DNA from: Crocodylus rhombifer
Lineage: Eukaryota; Chordata; Crocodylia; Crocodylidae
Length of the DNA stretch: 64,000 nucleotides
Direction of reading: 5' to 3'
Assembly (NCBI GenBank): GCA_038503035.1
Contig: JAVSML010024017.1
Span: 28,894-92,893, forward strand
In this document: one piece after another, positions 34,291 to 46,254 of the stretch
How the letters are laid out: every line of letters starts with the position of its first letter
Position numbering within the stretch: position 1 is the stretch's first letter
Translations under genes and position numbers: made by a program
Notes under the pieces: model-generated
Told to the model about the DNA's origin: nothing
Databases searched by the model: none
What the model saw: only the letters and a program-made list of their open reading frames with translations

Positions 34291-34516
34291 CAGGTTTCCC
34301 TCAACAACCACTGGGTTTAGGTTCCTGAAAGTTACCGTGGTTGGCAAAACCGTGGCTGGCAAGAGACAAAAAGCTTGTGGAAAAAATGGCAGGTGGCAGG
34401 CTGATGCGCGGCCATGGAAAACCGTGGTTAGTCGAAACTGCATACCGTAGTTGCCAAAATGGTACGTAGAATATTAAGTGTGGATACCTAAAACTGCGGT
34501 TGGCGAGTGAAACCTG
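34291..34516. mobile_element. Tigger/pogo-like MITE with TA target duplication
   Basis: The left end CAGGTTTCCCTCAACAACCA and the right end TGGCGAGTGAAACCTG are inverted repeats of about 26 bp. TA dinucleotides flank both sides (34289-34290 and 34517-34518). The interior repeats GTGGTTGGCAAAACCGTGG-type units in both orientations. The CAGGTTT...CTCG-type ends and TA site fit the pogo/Tigger branch of Tc1/mariner. It carries no transposase. Confidence 0.8.
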
Positions 34517-37500
34517 TAATTACTTTTCAACAAGTAGTAATGGTAATAGCAGTCTCACATTGTACAAATGAAATGTTGTATTTTAAGACCTGTATAACTA
34601 ACCCATAAAAGACTGCTGCAGGACAAGAGGTGGCAAGAATGGCCCCTCCCTTCTTTTAGCATAACTAACATCTAAATGATCCCATTAGCCAGTGTTTGGG
34701 TAGTTTTTGTCAATGGGAGTTTTCAGCTCTTGAGACAGGCTGGTCTGCTGCTACTCCGTCCCTGGAAAAAGGTAACTGATCGGCAGTGCAGGATTTACAC
34801 CGTCCCGTAGGAACTGGGCTACGCCAGCCTCAGCTCAAATTTGTTCTTCCTAAGAAGTGCCTGCTCTTGCTCCTCAGCCTTTATTTATTGTTCCCAAAGC
34901 CCATAGAAAGTTGCAATCTTAAAAGCTTTAAGCTCTTCATTTCTTCTCAATAATCTCAGTGTACCTAACATCAGGAGACTTCTGCTCCAGCACCAACTAC
35001 TTTTTCCTTTTCTTGGTTGGAACGGCAGCCTGCAGTTGTTTCAACGATCGTAGGTATCTGTGAGTCACTTAACCACACCTTGGTTTCTTCTTCCCGCAAG
35101 GGTGGAGTCTTTCTCATCTTGCTCGTCAGTGAGCTGTTGCTCTCCTCAGTACCAACAACCGAATCGAAATTGTAAGTGCACTTATGCAGCACACATTCAA
35201 GAAGGACTGAGTGTGTTTATGTGAACGAGCGAGAGGGATAGAGAGAAAGTAAAAATAAAGGTGAACAGTGAAACTTCCCTTAGCTAGAAATGACGTGCAG
35301 AGTGCTGAGCTAATGCAATTTAGGGAAGGCAAGTTGCAGAAGTTAAAGGGGGTATATTTAAGGCCATGCCTTCCATGGTTTCATTTTTTTCTGCCACATC
35401 TTATGGCCAGCTGCCAAGGAGAACTGTTTTTCTCTGTTTTCCCAACAAATTTGCTGCCCTTCAGGGCCTAGCGACCTTTTTTTTTTTTTTTTTTTTTATA
35501 GTGAAAGTAATCTGTCTGGAAAGTACAAAAGTGGACACTGGCTCCAGTCAGTCAGGCACTTGATCTTCCCAAGCGTGTCTATGGGAATATTTTTGGGCTG
35601 AAATACTTGTAGTATCTCCTAGAAGGCACATAGTAGCAAATCCTGTGTGCGAGGAATAGACAAAAAATGGTACCGTGTACATCTAAATGTTGAGGTCCTG
35701 CATTGTATGTTCCTTCTACCTTGCATAAGACACAGTCCCCTCCAGTCATGCCAACTTATTGGGTTTCCTTACTTCTCAGTCCCCTGACAGCTTCATGCAT
35801 TCGTCCCCGTATTGGCCCCTATGCCTGGAGTATTTTTCTTGGTCAACAGTCTCCCCAGCCAAGCTGCCCTTCAGGAGTCTCCCATTTCAGTTTACAGCCA
35901 ATCTCCGCTCCTGCCATCGTGCTGAGCTTGCTATGATAGACATGCAGCTAATCATCAACGCTAATATTACAAGTACTGAAATGTAAAAAGTTTATGAACA
36001 GTCTAGGTGACTGATGATAAGTTGTTGCATGTTGGGCGATTGGAATTTCTTCTAACTGTATTAATCTAACTTGCAAAGGAAGAAATAGAAGGTTTGTGAC
36101 ACATCTGTAATGCTCAAGATCAGTGGGGTCTGGGCATGATGGAGAAACCAAAGCTTCTCCGCGTGAACAAAGACACACCCTTGAAAGACATTGAAAATGA
36201 TCCCAGCTGTTAACTTCAAGGATCCTGGCCTCATTCAGTTTCAAACCTTGGGGTATTTTTGACCAGAACTGGGAGTTAACAGATCAATGGGCTATAAACG
36301 GTTAAAAAGTGACCTGATTCCTGTCGAGGTGGGTGAGTAACCAAGGACGTTCCTGGGAGTCGTTGACGGAGAGAAGCTGACGTGGAAAGGTACAGCTGGA
36401 GAATCTAAAGGAAGCTAATCCTGCCGCAGTCTCCATGTAGAAGGTGATGAAAGACCTGATAAACTAGACATGCATATGTCCTTTATTGTTCTTAAAATAT
36501 TTTTTTTCTCTGCAATGCTTGAGAAGTCATATTTTTCAAAGGAGGTAGTTTGCTTACTGATTACCACTATCATTGCTCCAGAGGGAATAGAACTGGCGAC
36601 TCGGGTCATAAGTTAGACCTGCTGAAGTAGATCACATATGATACGCAAGAGATTGCAGGTCTGGTCAAGAGAGTGGAAGAATCGTATGACTTCCCCCACC
36701 CAGGAGTCTCATGGTGGCTGGAGACTCGATATCTCTGGGCACGTGCTTGGAGAGACCAGGAGAGGACAGAGGTACAGTAAACTGACACGCAGTGTCCTCA
36801 GACTGTTCTGGGCACTTCACATTAAAATCTAAAGCACGTCTAAACAGCAACAGAGGGGCCAGGCACCCACCGCAGAGCATGAGACTCCTGAAATGGAAGC
36901 AGGAAGTCCCCTTTTCCTGGACCTGGCTAAATTAAGCTGTCTGCAATGCTACAAAATTATTGCCACAAAAACATTGCAGTCTCACATTGTACAAATGAAA
37001 TGCTGTGTTTTAAGACCTGTAACCTTGCTGTGCAGCTTCTGATACAGGGAGTAGTGCATGGAGGGCAGCAGGTCTCTGAGAAGGTTGCTGCCTGGTACAA
37101 TACATTTGCAGCGTAGATATGCCCTCTAGGTATTGAAAAAAGGTTTCAGGTTAATGTTTTGCAAGTAGAAATTTGCCTAAAGCTAGGGTGGCCAACTGTG
37201 GGCAGATTCTACCAGTGTCTGCACCAGGAGGCGGAGAGCCAGCGTAGTGAACTTCTTTGCTGTGTCTTGCCCCCAGCTGCTCTTGAAAGGTGGGACCGAA
37301 GCTTCCCTGGGATTTCCCAAGCCTCAGCTGCCAGAATAATCAACTGGAGCTAGTAGTAGCCGTCATAATTCAGAGCAGTGGAGAAGACAGAGTTACTTGG
37401 GCTTTCTTGCATCGCCAGTGAAACCCCTGTTCTTCTCTCTGGGATAAGGAACCCCACGTCTCATAGGGCCAGGTTCTGTGGTCCACTGGAAACCTGTTTT

Positions 37501-38097
37501 GCAGTGTGCAAAAGACACTTTCCCTACTGCTGCTTCCTTTGGCCCCAGAGCCTGAGGGTCTCTTGTGTCTAAAACCCCAGTGGTGTCACACCCCTGTTTT
37601 GCCTAGATGTGCAGAGAGAAGGTCACCATTAGGTCTCATTCACAGCTCCTGGCAGTCCTACTACTGCCTGGGTAATTTCAGAAGGCAGTTACCGGCAACA
37701 GCTGGCAGTAGACCAGCAGGAGCAGCCTGCGTTCTTGCTCAAGGCCCCGGGAAGTCTACTCTCCTTGCTACTGCTTGGAGTCCTGCCAGCCATGGAAGGA
37801 GAGGGAATGTGTATGGCATAGTTATGACCTGGGTTAACATATGCTAGCTCCACTGCCTTCAGCAAAGTTGCCTAAGTGTTATTTGGCGACCTGGTGAATG
37901 GGAATTGGTGCTGATGGTGCCTACAGGGAATAAAACCCAGCTCACTGAGTCTTGGCTTTGCAGGGCTAAAAGGAGTAATAGATATCTGTTTCGTCACCAG
38001 TTAGCCAGCGTGACTGAATGCATGGCGTCCAGCTGTGTTAAACCCAAGGCACTTTGTCCTAGGATCCCTTCTATGAGCAGAACTGCACTTCCATGTG
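34517..38097. other. Intergenic DNA downstream of SHQ1, unclassified
   Basis: Contains a poly(T) run at 35477-35498 and one 46-bp segment present twice (34549-34594 and 36976-37021, 44 of 46 identical). Open frames here are short and unrelated to known families. Confidence 0.5.
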
Positions 38098-38175
38098 AAA
38101 AGCAGCCAGTGAAATCTCAGCTCCATCAAAGTCAATGGAAAATCTCTCCTGGACTTCAGCAGGGGAAGGATTTCC
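38098..38175. repeat. Copy of the AAGTCAATGG repeat family
   Basis: CATCAAAGTCAATGGAAAAT and CTCCTGGACTTCAGCAGGGG match, in layout, the related copies at 29488-29530 and 58088-58160. Confidence 0.5.
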
Positions 38176-41174
38176 CCTGGTACACTGTCAAAAAAAAAAG
38201 ACTGAACAGTTCATATTTTTGTTGTTAATTCAGCTTATTTTCTTTTCACCTGCCAGCTCGTTTTCTTTAAAGTTTATAAAGGTTTCATCCTGCCGCAAAT
38301 GAAGAAAGCATTGATTAGACTTGATTTACCACAGTAAATGATAAATGTGCCAGCAAAATTGATTCACACCCCTGGAGTGAGTGGGCATGCAGGCCTCCAT
38401 CGTTGACACGGCTAAATATTGTCAAAGCTGGTGCTGGCTGTCTCAAGGCTGGAGAAAACAAACAGGGAAACACATGTCAAATAGATAAATGGCTTTGCTG
38501 TTTAGAAGTCTCTGTGGAGGCCATTTGTCTCCAAGATAAGGAAGAATGCGCTCCAAAGCTGTGAACAGATAAGCCAGAAAAGCAGAACGAACGTGGAATT
38601 GTTTTGTAGGCCCAAAACAAATTGGACATCTTAACATTTGGAGTGAGTACCTCTCCCTATCCAGGAAGAGCATCTAATGTGAATTTGTATCTGCTTTTTC
38701 TTAAAATATTATGATATACTGTGCCACTTAGTCATATAACAACATGTGAGCAAATGGCATCCCTATCTGTTGTCTGACAAAGTCAATAACTCTGTATGAT
38801 TTTTCTCATGCTTGTTGTGGATGCATTTCTCTCCTTTATTGCAGTAAGTGGGTTGCTGCACATGAATGTGCTTATGTAACAGGTGGTTGTATTATTGAAA
38901 TGAAATTGAGAATGAAATATTCTGATACCTAAAAATAATGCTATGCTTATTTTTTAGGTTTGGCAGCAGGGGCAGACCCTTCAGCCTTCAGGCTGTATGT
39001 TTGGAAGGCTGGCTTAGATCACAGCTGAAACTGAGCTTGGTAACGTTGGCCTACTTTTCGTTCAACATTTGTCATATTGCAAAGCCACGGTGCAGTTCGG
39101 CACTATTGACAGCACTGGGAAGGAGCTCAGGACAGGAACAGAAGCAGTGTATTTTGTCAGGCCTCAGATAAGCTGGCAGAGATGAGTTTGCACTGCTCCT
39201 ACCCATCAGCTTGTCACTTTTCTGAGAGCACAGTTTCTTTTTTAGATACTTTTTTGGGGGAGAGGGGGACGGTAAGAGAACAGTCCAGTAATTGGTTGGG
39301 AGCATAACTAAGATGGGGCGAGCGGGGCCCCAGCCCCAGGCACCGACTATGAGGCAGTACCAGAATCTTTTCCCTGGTGGTCTTTGCTATGGCAGAGGCA
39401 GTGCTGCACCAAGCAGTGCATGTAGGGGAGGAGGGCGGGGAGCATTTGCCATAGCACAATCCTGTACCCAATATATATTCAGCGGTGGGGGGGGAGAGGT
39501 AGGAAGCGAATGGGGTCAGTTTTCAGGGAGACCAGCCGCAGGGTTGCTGTTGCAGGAGCACAACTGATGCTGCCACAGCAGTGGCAACTGTAGGCCAGGA
39601 AGGTAAGCCTTCCCTTCCACTCACCCATACCTCTCTCCAACCTTCTTGGTCTGCAGGGGTCGGCAGACCCCTGGCTGCAGACCCAGGCCACGTACAGGTG
39701 TTGTGTTTCTTCACTGCTTTCCTGATAGAAACCACAAGCATACAGTATTAAGTTCCCCCTGCAGGAAAAATATCTCCTGTGAGAGAGAGAGCGAGCTTCT
39801 TCTTTTAAGGAGGAAGATATCTCTTGTGGGCAAGCTTCTTCTGCAGAAAAGGCCCCTGTACACTTCCTTAGTCACATACAGCACGAAAAAGCAGAAGCTT
39901 CTCTTGGAATAACAGCTTTTCACCCGAGAGCTCCGCAACTTGGCCTGAAAGCATCAGGAAGGTACAAAACAGCACACATCATGCCCTCTAATTGCTCATG
40001 GACGTGTGGGAGACATGGATGAATAACTCATAAATGTTAATGAGACATTTAAGCATAAATCACCTGTATATCAAGATGAGGACAGCCCCCTGAAGTCATC
40101 CTCCTAAGCACTCTAGGCTGTGACAAGGGGGTGATAAGGTATCCTACTTACCAGTGGCATAATTAGTTTCTGCCTTGTGTCCGCAGTTTTTGGCAATTAG
40201 CAGAAATGTCCCATTTACTACCATAGACAACCCGGAATTCATGTTTTGCTTGATGTAACTCCTCCCACTCTAATATGCTGCATTGTCCATTGATTTGGCT
40301 AATTATGTGTATTACAACTGCATACGGCTCACTGTAGCAGCAGGGGTCCTTACTCTGGAATGAGGAGGATGATTGTTCCATCTGTTCCTTCTGAGCTGAA
40401 GGGAAAAGCTGAGGGGGGAGGAGGGGGTGATGGTGGAGAGAGGAATTACCATTTAGTGCAGGTGTCTCTGGAAGGGGAATCCCACTGCCAGGTGCCAACA
40501 GACAGCACTGCCAACCTCCTGCGTATGCTTAATTACAGTATATTGAGACTTCCCATGTAAAATCAGGGCAGGCAGTTGCAACTGAAGTTCTGAAGCAGAC
40601 ACGGGGGAATGCAGTTGCAATGAATCCATCTCACTGTGGAGACCTATGTTCATAATTTTGGGAGATTCATGTCCCATTCGAAAATACTTGCATGGAATTA
40701 AATGATTAATTTTAAAATCAGAACGTAGCAGAGTAAGTGCAGAAAACAGCATCACAGTATTTGAGTCTGGGAATCAGTGTTTAAATGACGACATTTTAAA
40801 GTGCAGATATGGCAACCCTTAATGATATGGGCCCTAATTCAGGACAGCATGTAAGCTCAGACTTGAACATAGCCAGAGAGGTAACCAAAACTCATAGGAG
40901 TGAATGCAGGTTTGAATTCTCATTCTGGCTTTGCCTCAAACTGACAGTGCAGCCTTGGGTACATTTCTGCAGTCCTGTCTGCAACAGCTCTTTCTCCCTT
41001 GCAATTCCACTTAGTCTCCAATCGCTAAGTCCGCTTAGACCCTTTTCTGCCATGCTGCTCACAGATAAATCTACCTGCCTTATATCTATAACATCCCTCT
41101 CTACTCTTATCTGTTTGTCCATTTGGCAGTGAGTATTTTGAGGTCCTGTCTTGAGTATGAAGAAAGCTCCAAGA
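38176..41174. other. Intergenic; possible conserved noncoding DNA and GC-rich block
   Basis: 38225-38450 is unique-looking and AT-rich. 39300-39700 is GC-rich and repeat-like, with no class I can name. No gene recognised. 40905-41165 has a weak resemblance to a MIR-like SINE. Confidence 0.4.
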
Positions 41175-41392
41175 CAGGGGTCAACAATGTTTTTGGGCCA
41201 AGTGCTGAAACCGTCTGCTGTCTTGACTTGTAAGATGTTGGCGTGCCAGGGGTGGATGGTGAGGGAGCCGTGAGGCACCTGATCCTCATTATGGCAGCAC
41301 TTTCCCCACTGTCTGCCACAAGGTGTGCATGTCGAGCAAAATGCCTTTGCATGCCATTCTCTGGCATCTGTGCTGGGGGTTACCTACCCGTG
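41175..41392. mobile_element. hAT non-autonomous element, second copy of the 14951 family
   Basis: The left end CAGGGGTCAACAATGTTTTT and the right end GTTACCTACCCGTG are inverted hAT-type termini. The right half (GTGTGCATGTCGAGCAAAAT, CCATTCTCTGGCATCTGTGC) aligns with the element at 14951-15170. The flanks CTCCAAGA and CTCTAACT agree at 5 of 8 positions. Confidence 0.75.
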
Positions 41393-44300
41393 CTCTAACT
41401 CATGGTACTATTGAAATAATAACGCAGGGAGAAAAGCTGGTGTAGACAAGGCTTCTGCAAGGATTGCCTTGTGTTATAAAGTTACATTGTCCTTCTGGGT
41501 GTCTCCTTACACCTTGTGCCTTGTTGGACTAGGGCTCGTCTATGTGGATAGATTGTGTTGGTGCAAATCTAGTTGCTTCAATGCAAAAAGACCTGCATGC
41601 ACACACACGCCCCCCACCACAACTCCTTATGTTGATATAACTGGAAAATTGATCCAGTGTCTTTGCGTCCGCAAAGCAGGAGTAGTTTCACACTGGAGTA
41701 TGTTGTGTCTGTGCCCTGAAGTATGTTGGCAGTCCTCCAGCTGCTTTCCCACATTGCTTTGCACTCTGCCCTGCTTGTGCAGTCTGTTTATCTATGTTGC
41801 CTTTGCTGCCCCAGGGTCATGGTGACTGGATAGCATTGCCCAGTTACAATGCCGGCATGCAGGCAGATTCACTCTGGGCTCGCAGGCTCCAGCACTCCAC
41901 ATACTTAGCAGCTGCACCCCACAGCCTTTCCCACTTTGCCCTGGGCCATGCCTGTTGGTCATGCCTCCAGCTGGATCCATGCAGAGCTCTTGGATCACCT
42001 CCTTTTCTGGTGATGAAGCTCTTGGAGACCTGATGGGATCTCCGACACACTTGAGGAAATAGCTGTGGCAGTGGGAGGGCATGTTCACGCCCAGGACCTC
42101 ATCCAGCCCTGTATCAAAATCAGGGTATTGCATGAAGGTGGTCGTACGGACAGAAACTGGACCTGTGGTCATGCTCCAGCTGCCTCTCCATATTCCAGAG
42201 AGCTGTACAGGGTTTTAGTGCACAGGCCCTAGCTTTGACTTGGACAAAGGATGCAGAGGGCCGTGTGAGTGCTGACCATGCCGATGCGCCTAGCGCTTAG
42301 TTGTGCAATACTTAAGAACCCAACGGCCAGGTCCTGATGCAGGGACAGAGAAAACCCTGCCTACTGCTGATGTGCTGCAGAAGCCACCTGGCTCCCATTG
42401 GACACAGCTTTACTATAAAGGCAAATGGGACATGTTACATGCTAATATATGCAGCGTGCACTTGATTTTATTCCCAATGCTGCATGCTGCCATTTTGGAT
42501 GGATACGAGCTCGTGTCCTTTTGTTGCAATCTTTCTGAGTTACGCCCCCCGCTTTGTCTGCTCAAAATGGCCAGTCAGGCACTAGTCAAGCCTGTCAGCT
42601 GTAGCCCTCTATCTTTTCTTCCGTGTGCCCTCTCTTAGTCTGATTGAGCCAGACCTATTGCGAGTCTTGCACACAAAGGGTGTCCTCACCACAATAGACT
42701 TCCTAAATGACTGCTGCTCTCCTGTCGCGATGCCAGGCTTCCCAACGTCCTCCCACCCACCATGCCATGTGCTCCTTTCTCAGCCCTATCAGATTTACAA
42801 AAGACTATCTTGCCATAGAAACATTTATTGAAAGCCAAATATTCTGTAGTTCTAATACAGGGGCATATACTGCATTTTGATTACACAGGAAAATGTGATT
42901 GAATTATGCTTCATCAGTATGTTTGTCATTGGTAAAAAAAAAAATCTTAGCAAGGCATTTTCTTATCAGTATGTTATCACGAAGGTTCTTGTTTCCAGTG
43001 AAACCTTAACGAGGTTGTTTTAATCAATGCATGTCTTACGTTTTTTATCAGTACAAACTTTATCAATGTGTTTCTTTAATCTTCCAAAAAACCCATTGAG
43101 CAATAATCAAACTATAACATACAGGCAATATATCACACAATACAGTTTACAAGGCTCCAGCATTGTTGGCTCACACAATACCCTACCCACATTGCAAAAC
43201 AGCATCAGTGCCACAGCACACACACAGCGTGTCCATGAGTAACGCACAACGGAGCCCTGGGGTGTGACACCGCAGGGCAGGGCTGCCTTTTCTCTCATCC
43301 CCACATAGGGAACTATCCTCCCAGGCACATTACCCTGCCAGTAATGACAGCAGTGCTTGCTTTTCTGGGCTCCTCTTAGCTTTCAGAAATAGTCTTTTTC
43401 TGTACTGCTTTATCTGATGGGGTATGGACACATATTGCAATAACAGGAAAGCCTGTGAATGAGCTGCTAGCCTGGCTTCAGCAGCGTAGCCCCTTGCGGT
43501 GGCCCAAAAGGACACAAACCCTGCACAAAAAACTGCCAGTGCCCTGATTGACACAGACCCTTCTATGGAAAAGGCCCGCATAGCAGATAAAGCCAATCCC
43601 TCATAGCAAGAAGGAAAATACACCATGTCTTCATTGCCCTAGCCCCAATTGTAAATCTCTCCAAGTCCAATGCGTGGGTGATCAGCATTTGGTAGTTTCA
43701 TTCTTGTTTGTGAACGATACAGGGAGCTCCCATATTGATTTCCTGTCTCTGGGGTGACTCGGGACAGACGCCCAGGAAAGCACCCTTCATCACCCCCAAG
43801 CTCTGCAAGCACGACCTATCCCAGACACTCCACCCCCAGCTGCTGATGCTCGCGTCTCAAGCACAGACATGCTGCTACATGGAACGAGCCTGATCCAAAA
43901 ACTATACAGCAAATTCCTCCTGAAATGGTTTCTTAGCGAGGTCGGTGTTTCCTCCTAGTCTGCATTCCCACTCTTCTCGGTGCAGCTAGTGGGCAAAGCT
44001 ATGCCCAGCTGGCTATACCAAATACAAGCGCACAAGTTCCTGCTTATGTTTCCATGCAGCACAGATCTGTGTAGTCCCTCACCATCCAACAGGACCAGGA
44101 AAATAACACCTGATGTCCCCAGAGAGGTGGAAAATTGGATGGTAAGAGAGGAATCAGAGCTTCTTTAAGAGTTGGATCTGAGATCCCGTAATGCACTGAG
44201 CCTGGGAACTGCACAACAGAGACTGGGATACCACCCACAATGTAAGCGCTTGCATCAGGGGAAGTCCTCCTCCCCATGTGGAAGCAATGACTGCAGCAGT

Positions 44301-46024
44301 CAGCTCTTCAATTTCGATGCACAGTTAGTGTGAAGTCATTATGCTGAAGAACTTCACCTCAAAGTAAACCCCTTCCTGCAGACAATCCTTCCGTAAATAT
44401 TGATGAAGTGCCTTGATAATTAATTCAGAGCGCCCTAGATGTGCTTGTTAATGTACTTTTACTTATGCTGTATAATGCAGTTAGTGCTGAATAGCCTCCT
44501 GCCTCAAAAGAATAAATTTGGCCATGCCCCAGAAGGTAGCATAAGGGCCTAGTGGGCTTCAGTGCAGGCTTTGAGGTGCCCAGGAGCAGATGTCAGCACA
44601 GAAACAAGGGCTGTTTTCTTATTGGAGAAGAGTTTGATTTTTTTTTTTTCTCATGATCACTACTACTCCCCTGGACTAATTACCCTAGTCTGCAACCAGG
44701 TAAAGTAAACCTATCCTTGCCACTGTGCTACTGGGAACAGTGGTGGCTGCAATCCTAAGCCACTGGGATAATGCTATTTTACCTAGGGCTTTGAGTTACC
44801 GATAATTAAGCCAATGGCATATCTTTTCCAAATGTTTCTCTATGGCTCAGAATAACGTACATGTACATGGAGCTCCAGTACAGTGCTCTAACCTGTTCTA
44901 AAGAAAAGTCCTAAATTGAGCTTTTCTGATTAATTGAAAAGCTGATGGGCACAAAAAAGGTAGCTAAGCGGTGGTGTTTGTGTGTGTTAATCAATTTGCT
45001 TTTCAAAGTAGCATAAAAACAAAAGTCTAAGGAGTTCCCACTGTGAGGTGATTTCCCTTGGTGCTGTTCAGTTCACAGTCTCAGTGCTAACTGCTTATTG
45101 TGCTAATGGTATCCTCTCACCAGAGAAAACATTATACTTCAGATCTGAAGTGGCTGGCAGCAGCTGTAATTGAGGTGTGAAGTGACTTTCCACATAAGAA
45201 CATGCCTTTCAGTATTGGGTTCCTCACTTGTCTTGCCACAGAGTACCGTTAACAGAGACTCTTCAGCAATTAGTGTTTATAAATGGTCTGCTAGCAGCGT
45301 TTCCATTTGGGGGATTTTGTCTGGATTGCTAATACTGGGCTTGCTTCTTAAATTGCTTAAATCAAAAAGAAACCGCTGCCGTTTTTCAAAGTGATGGATG
45401 TCATTCCTGGAACGTGTTCTTCCAAATATAAATAACTTGGACAACAGGTTTGCTGCGTGCGTAATCCTGATGAATCTGTTTGAAGCCAACAGTGAACTAG
45501 TTGTGAGCGGTGCAGCATGGGGAATAATTTTGCTACCCTCCTTTCTCCATCAGCATTTCTGCTGTTTAGAAACATGACTAAGGTCTTCTTTTGCTTTAGT
45601 GCGGTGTCAGTTTTCCAGTCAGAATTGGTTTTTATGTGAGTTGCAGAAAAGCTAAACAAAACGAGTATTAGTTACTAGGAAGGAAGACTTAACATTACCT
45701 CTGGGAGGAATCAGAAGAACACCAGGAAAAAAACCACCCGCTACTTAGCATGTTTTTAATGGTAATTTTTTGGTGGTCTTGAATACTGACGACACGCCTG
45801 TGCTTGCATTTCCCAAACACCAGGAGGAATTTAATAGGAAGCCAAGACAGGTTAGCAGCATCATATGCATCATCTTAGTTTAGGAACTTGGGGTCTTTCA
45901 AACTTCAGTTCTCTGGCAGCCTGAAGAGCATTAGGACCAATCTATTAAGGCTTCTTAAAGACCGTGAAATAGCTGCTTAGGTCATCTGGAGACTGCCAGT
46001 GCCCACCCCTAGCTCCTGGTACAA
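41393..46024. other. Intergenic, no gene recognised
   Basis: Mixed-composition DNA. 41530-41700 has a MITE-like GGGCTCGTCTATGTGGATAG start. 44639-44650 is a short poly(T). Open frames of 60-130 codons show no family motifs, signal peptides or splice context I can support. Confidence 0.45.
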
Positions 46025-46236
46025 GTGAGAGGATGGCTCAGTGGTTAGGATACTAAGCTAGGATCTTGGAAACAGGCCTACGTTCCTTCCTCCACCACAG
46101 TCTTCCCTTGTGACCTTGGACATGTCACTTAGCCTTAATTCTCTGTCTGTAAAATGGGGAGAGTAGCACTTCTCTATATTCTTGAGGGTTGTATGGACAA
46201 ATATAGTAAAGATTGTGAGCTTTTTAGCTTGTGGTA
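46025..46236 (+). mobile_element. MIR SINE, near full length
   Basis: GGCTCAGTGGTTAGGATACT, TTGTGACCTTGGACATGTCA and CTCTGTCTGTAAAATGGGGA follow the MIR order of head, core and tail, ending TAAAGATTGTGAGC. It is followed immediately by a poly(G) run. Confidence 0.88.
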
Positions 46237-46238
46237 AT

Positions 46239-46254
46239 GGGGGGGGGGGGGGGG
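46239..46254. repeat. Poly(G) run
   Basis: Sixteen consecutive G, then CGCC. Confidence 0.9.
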
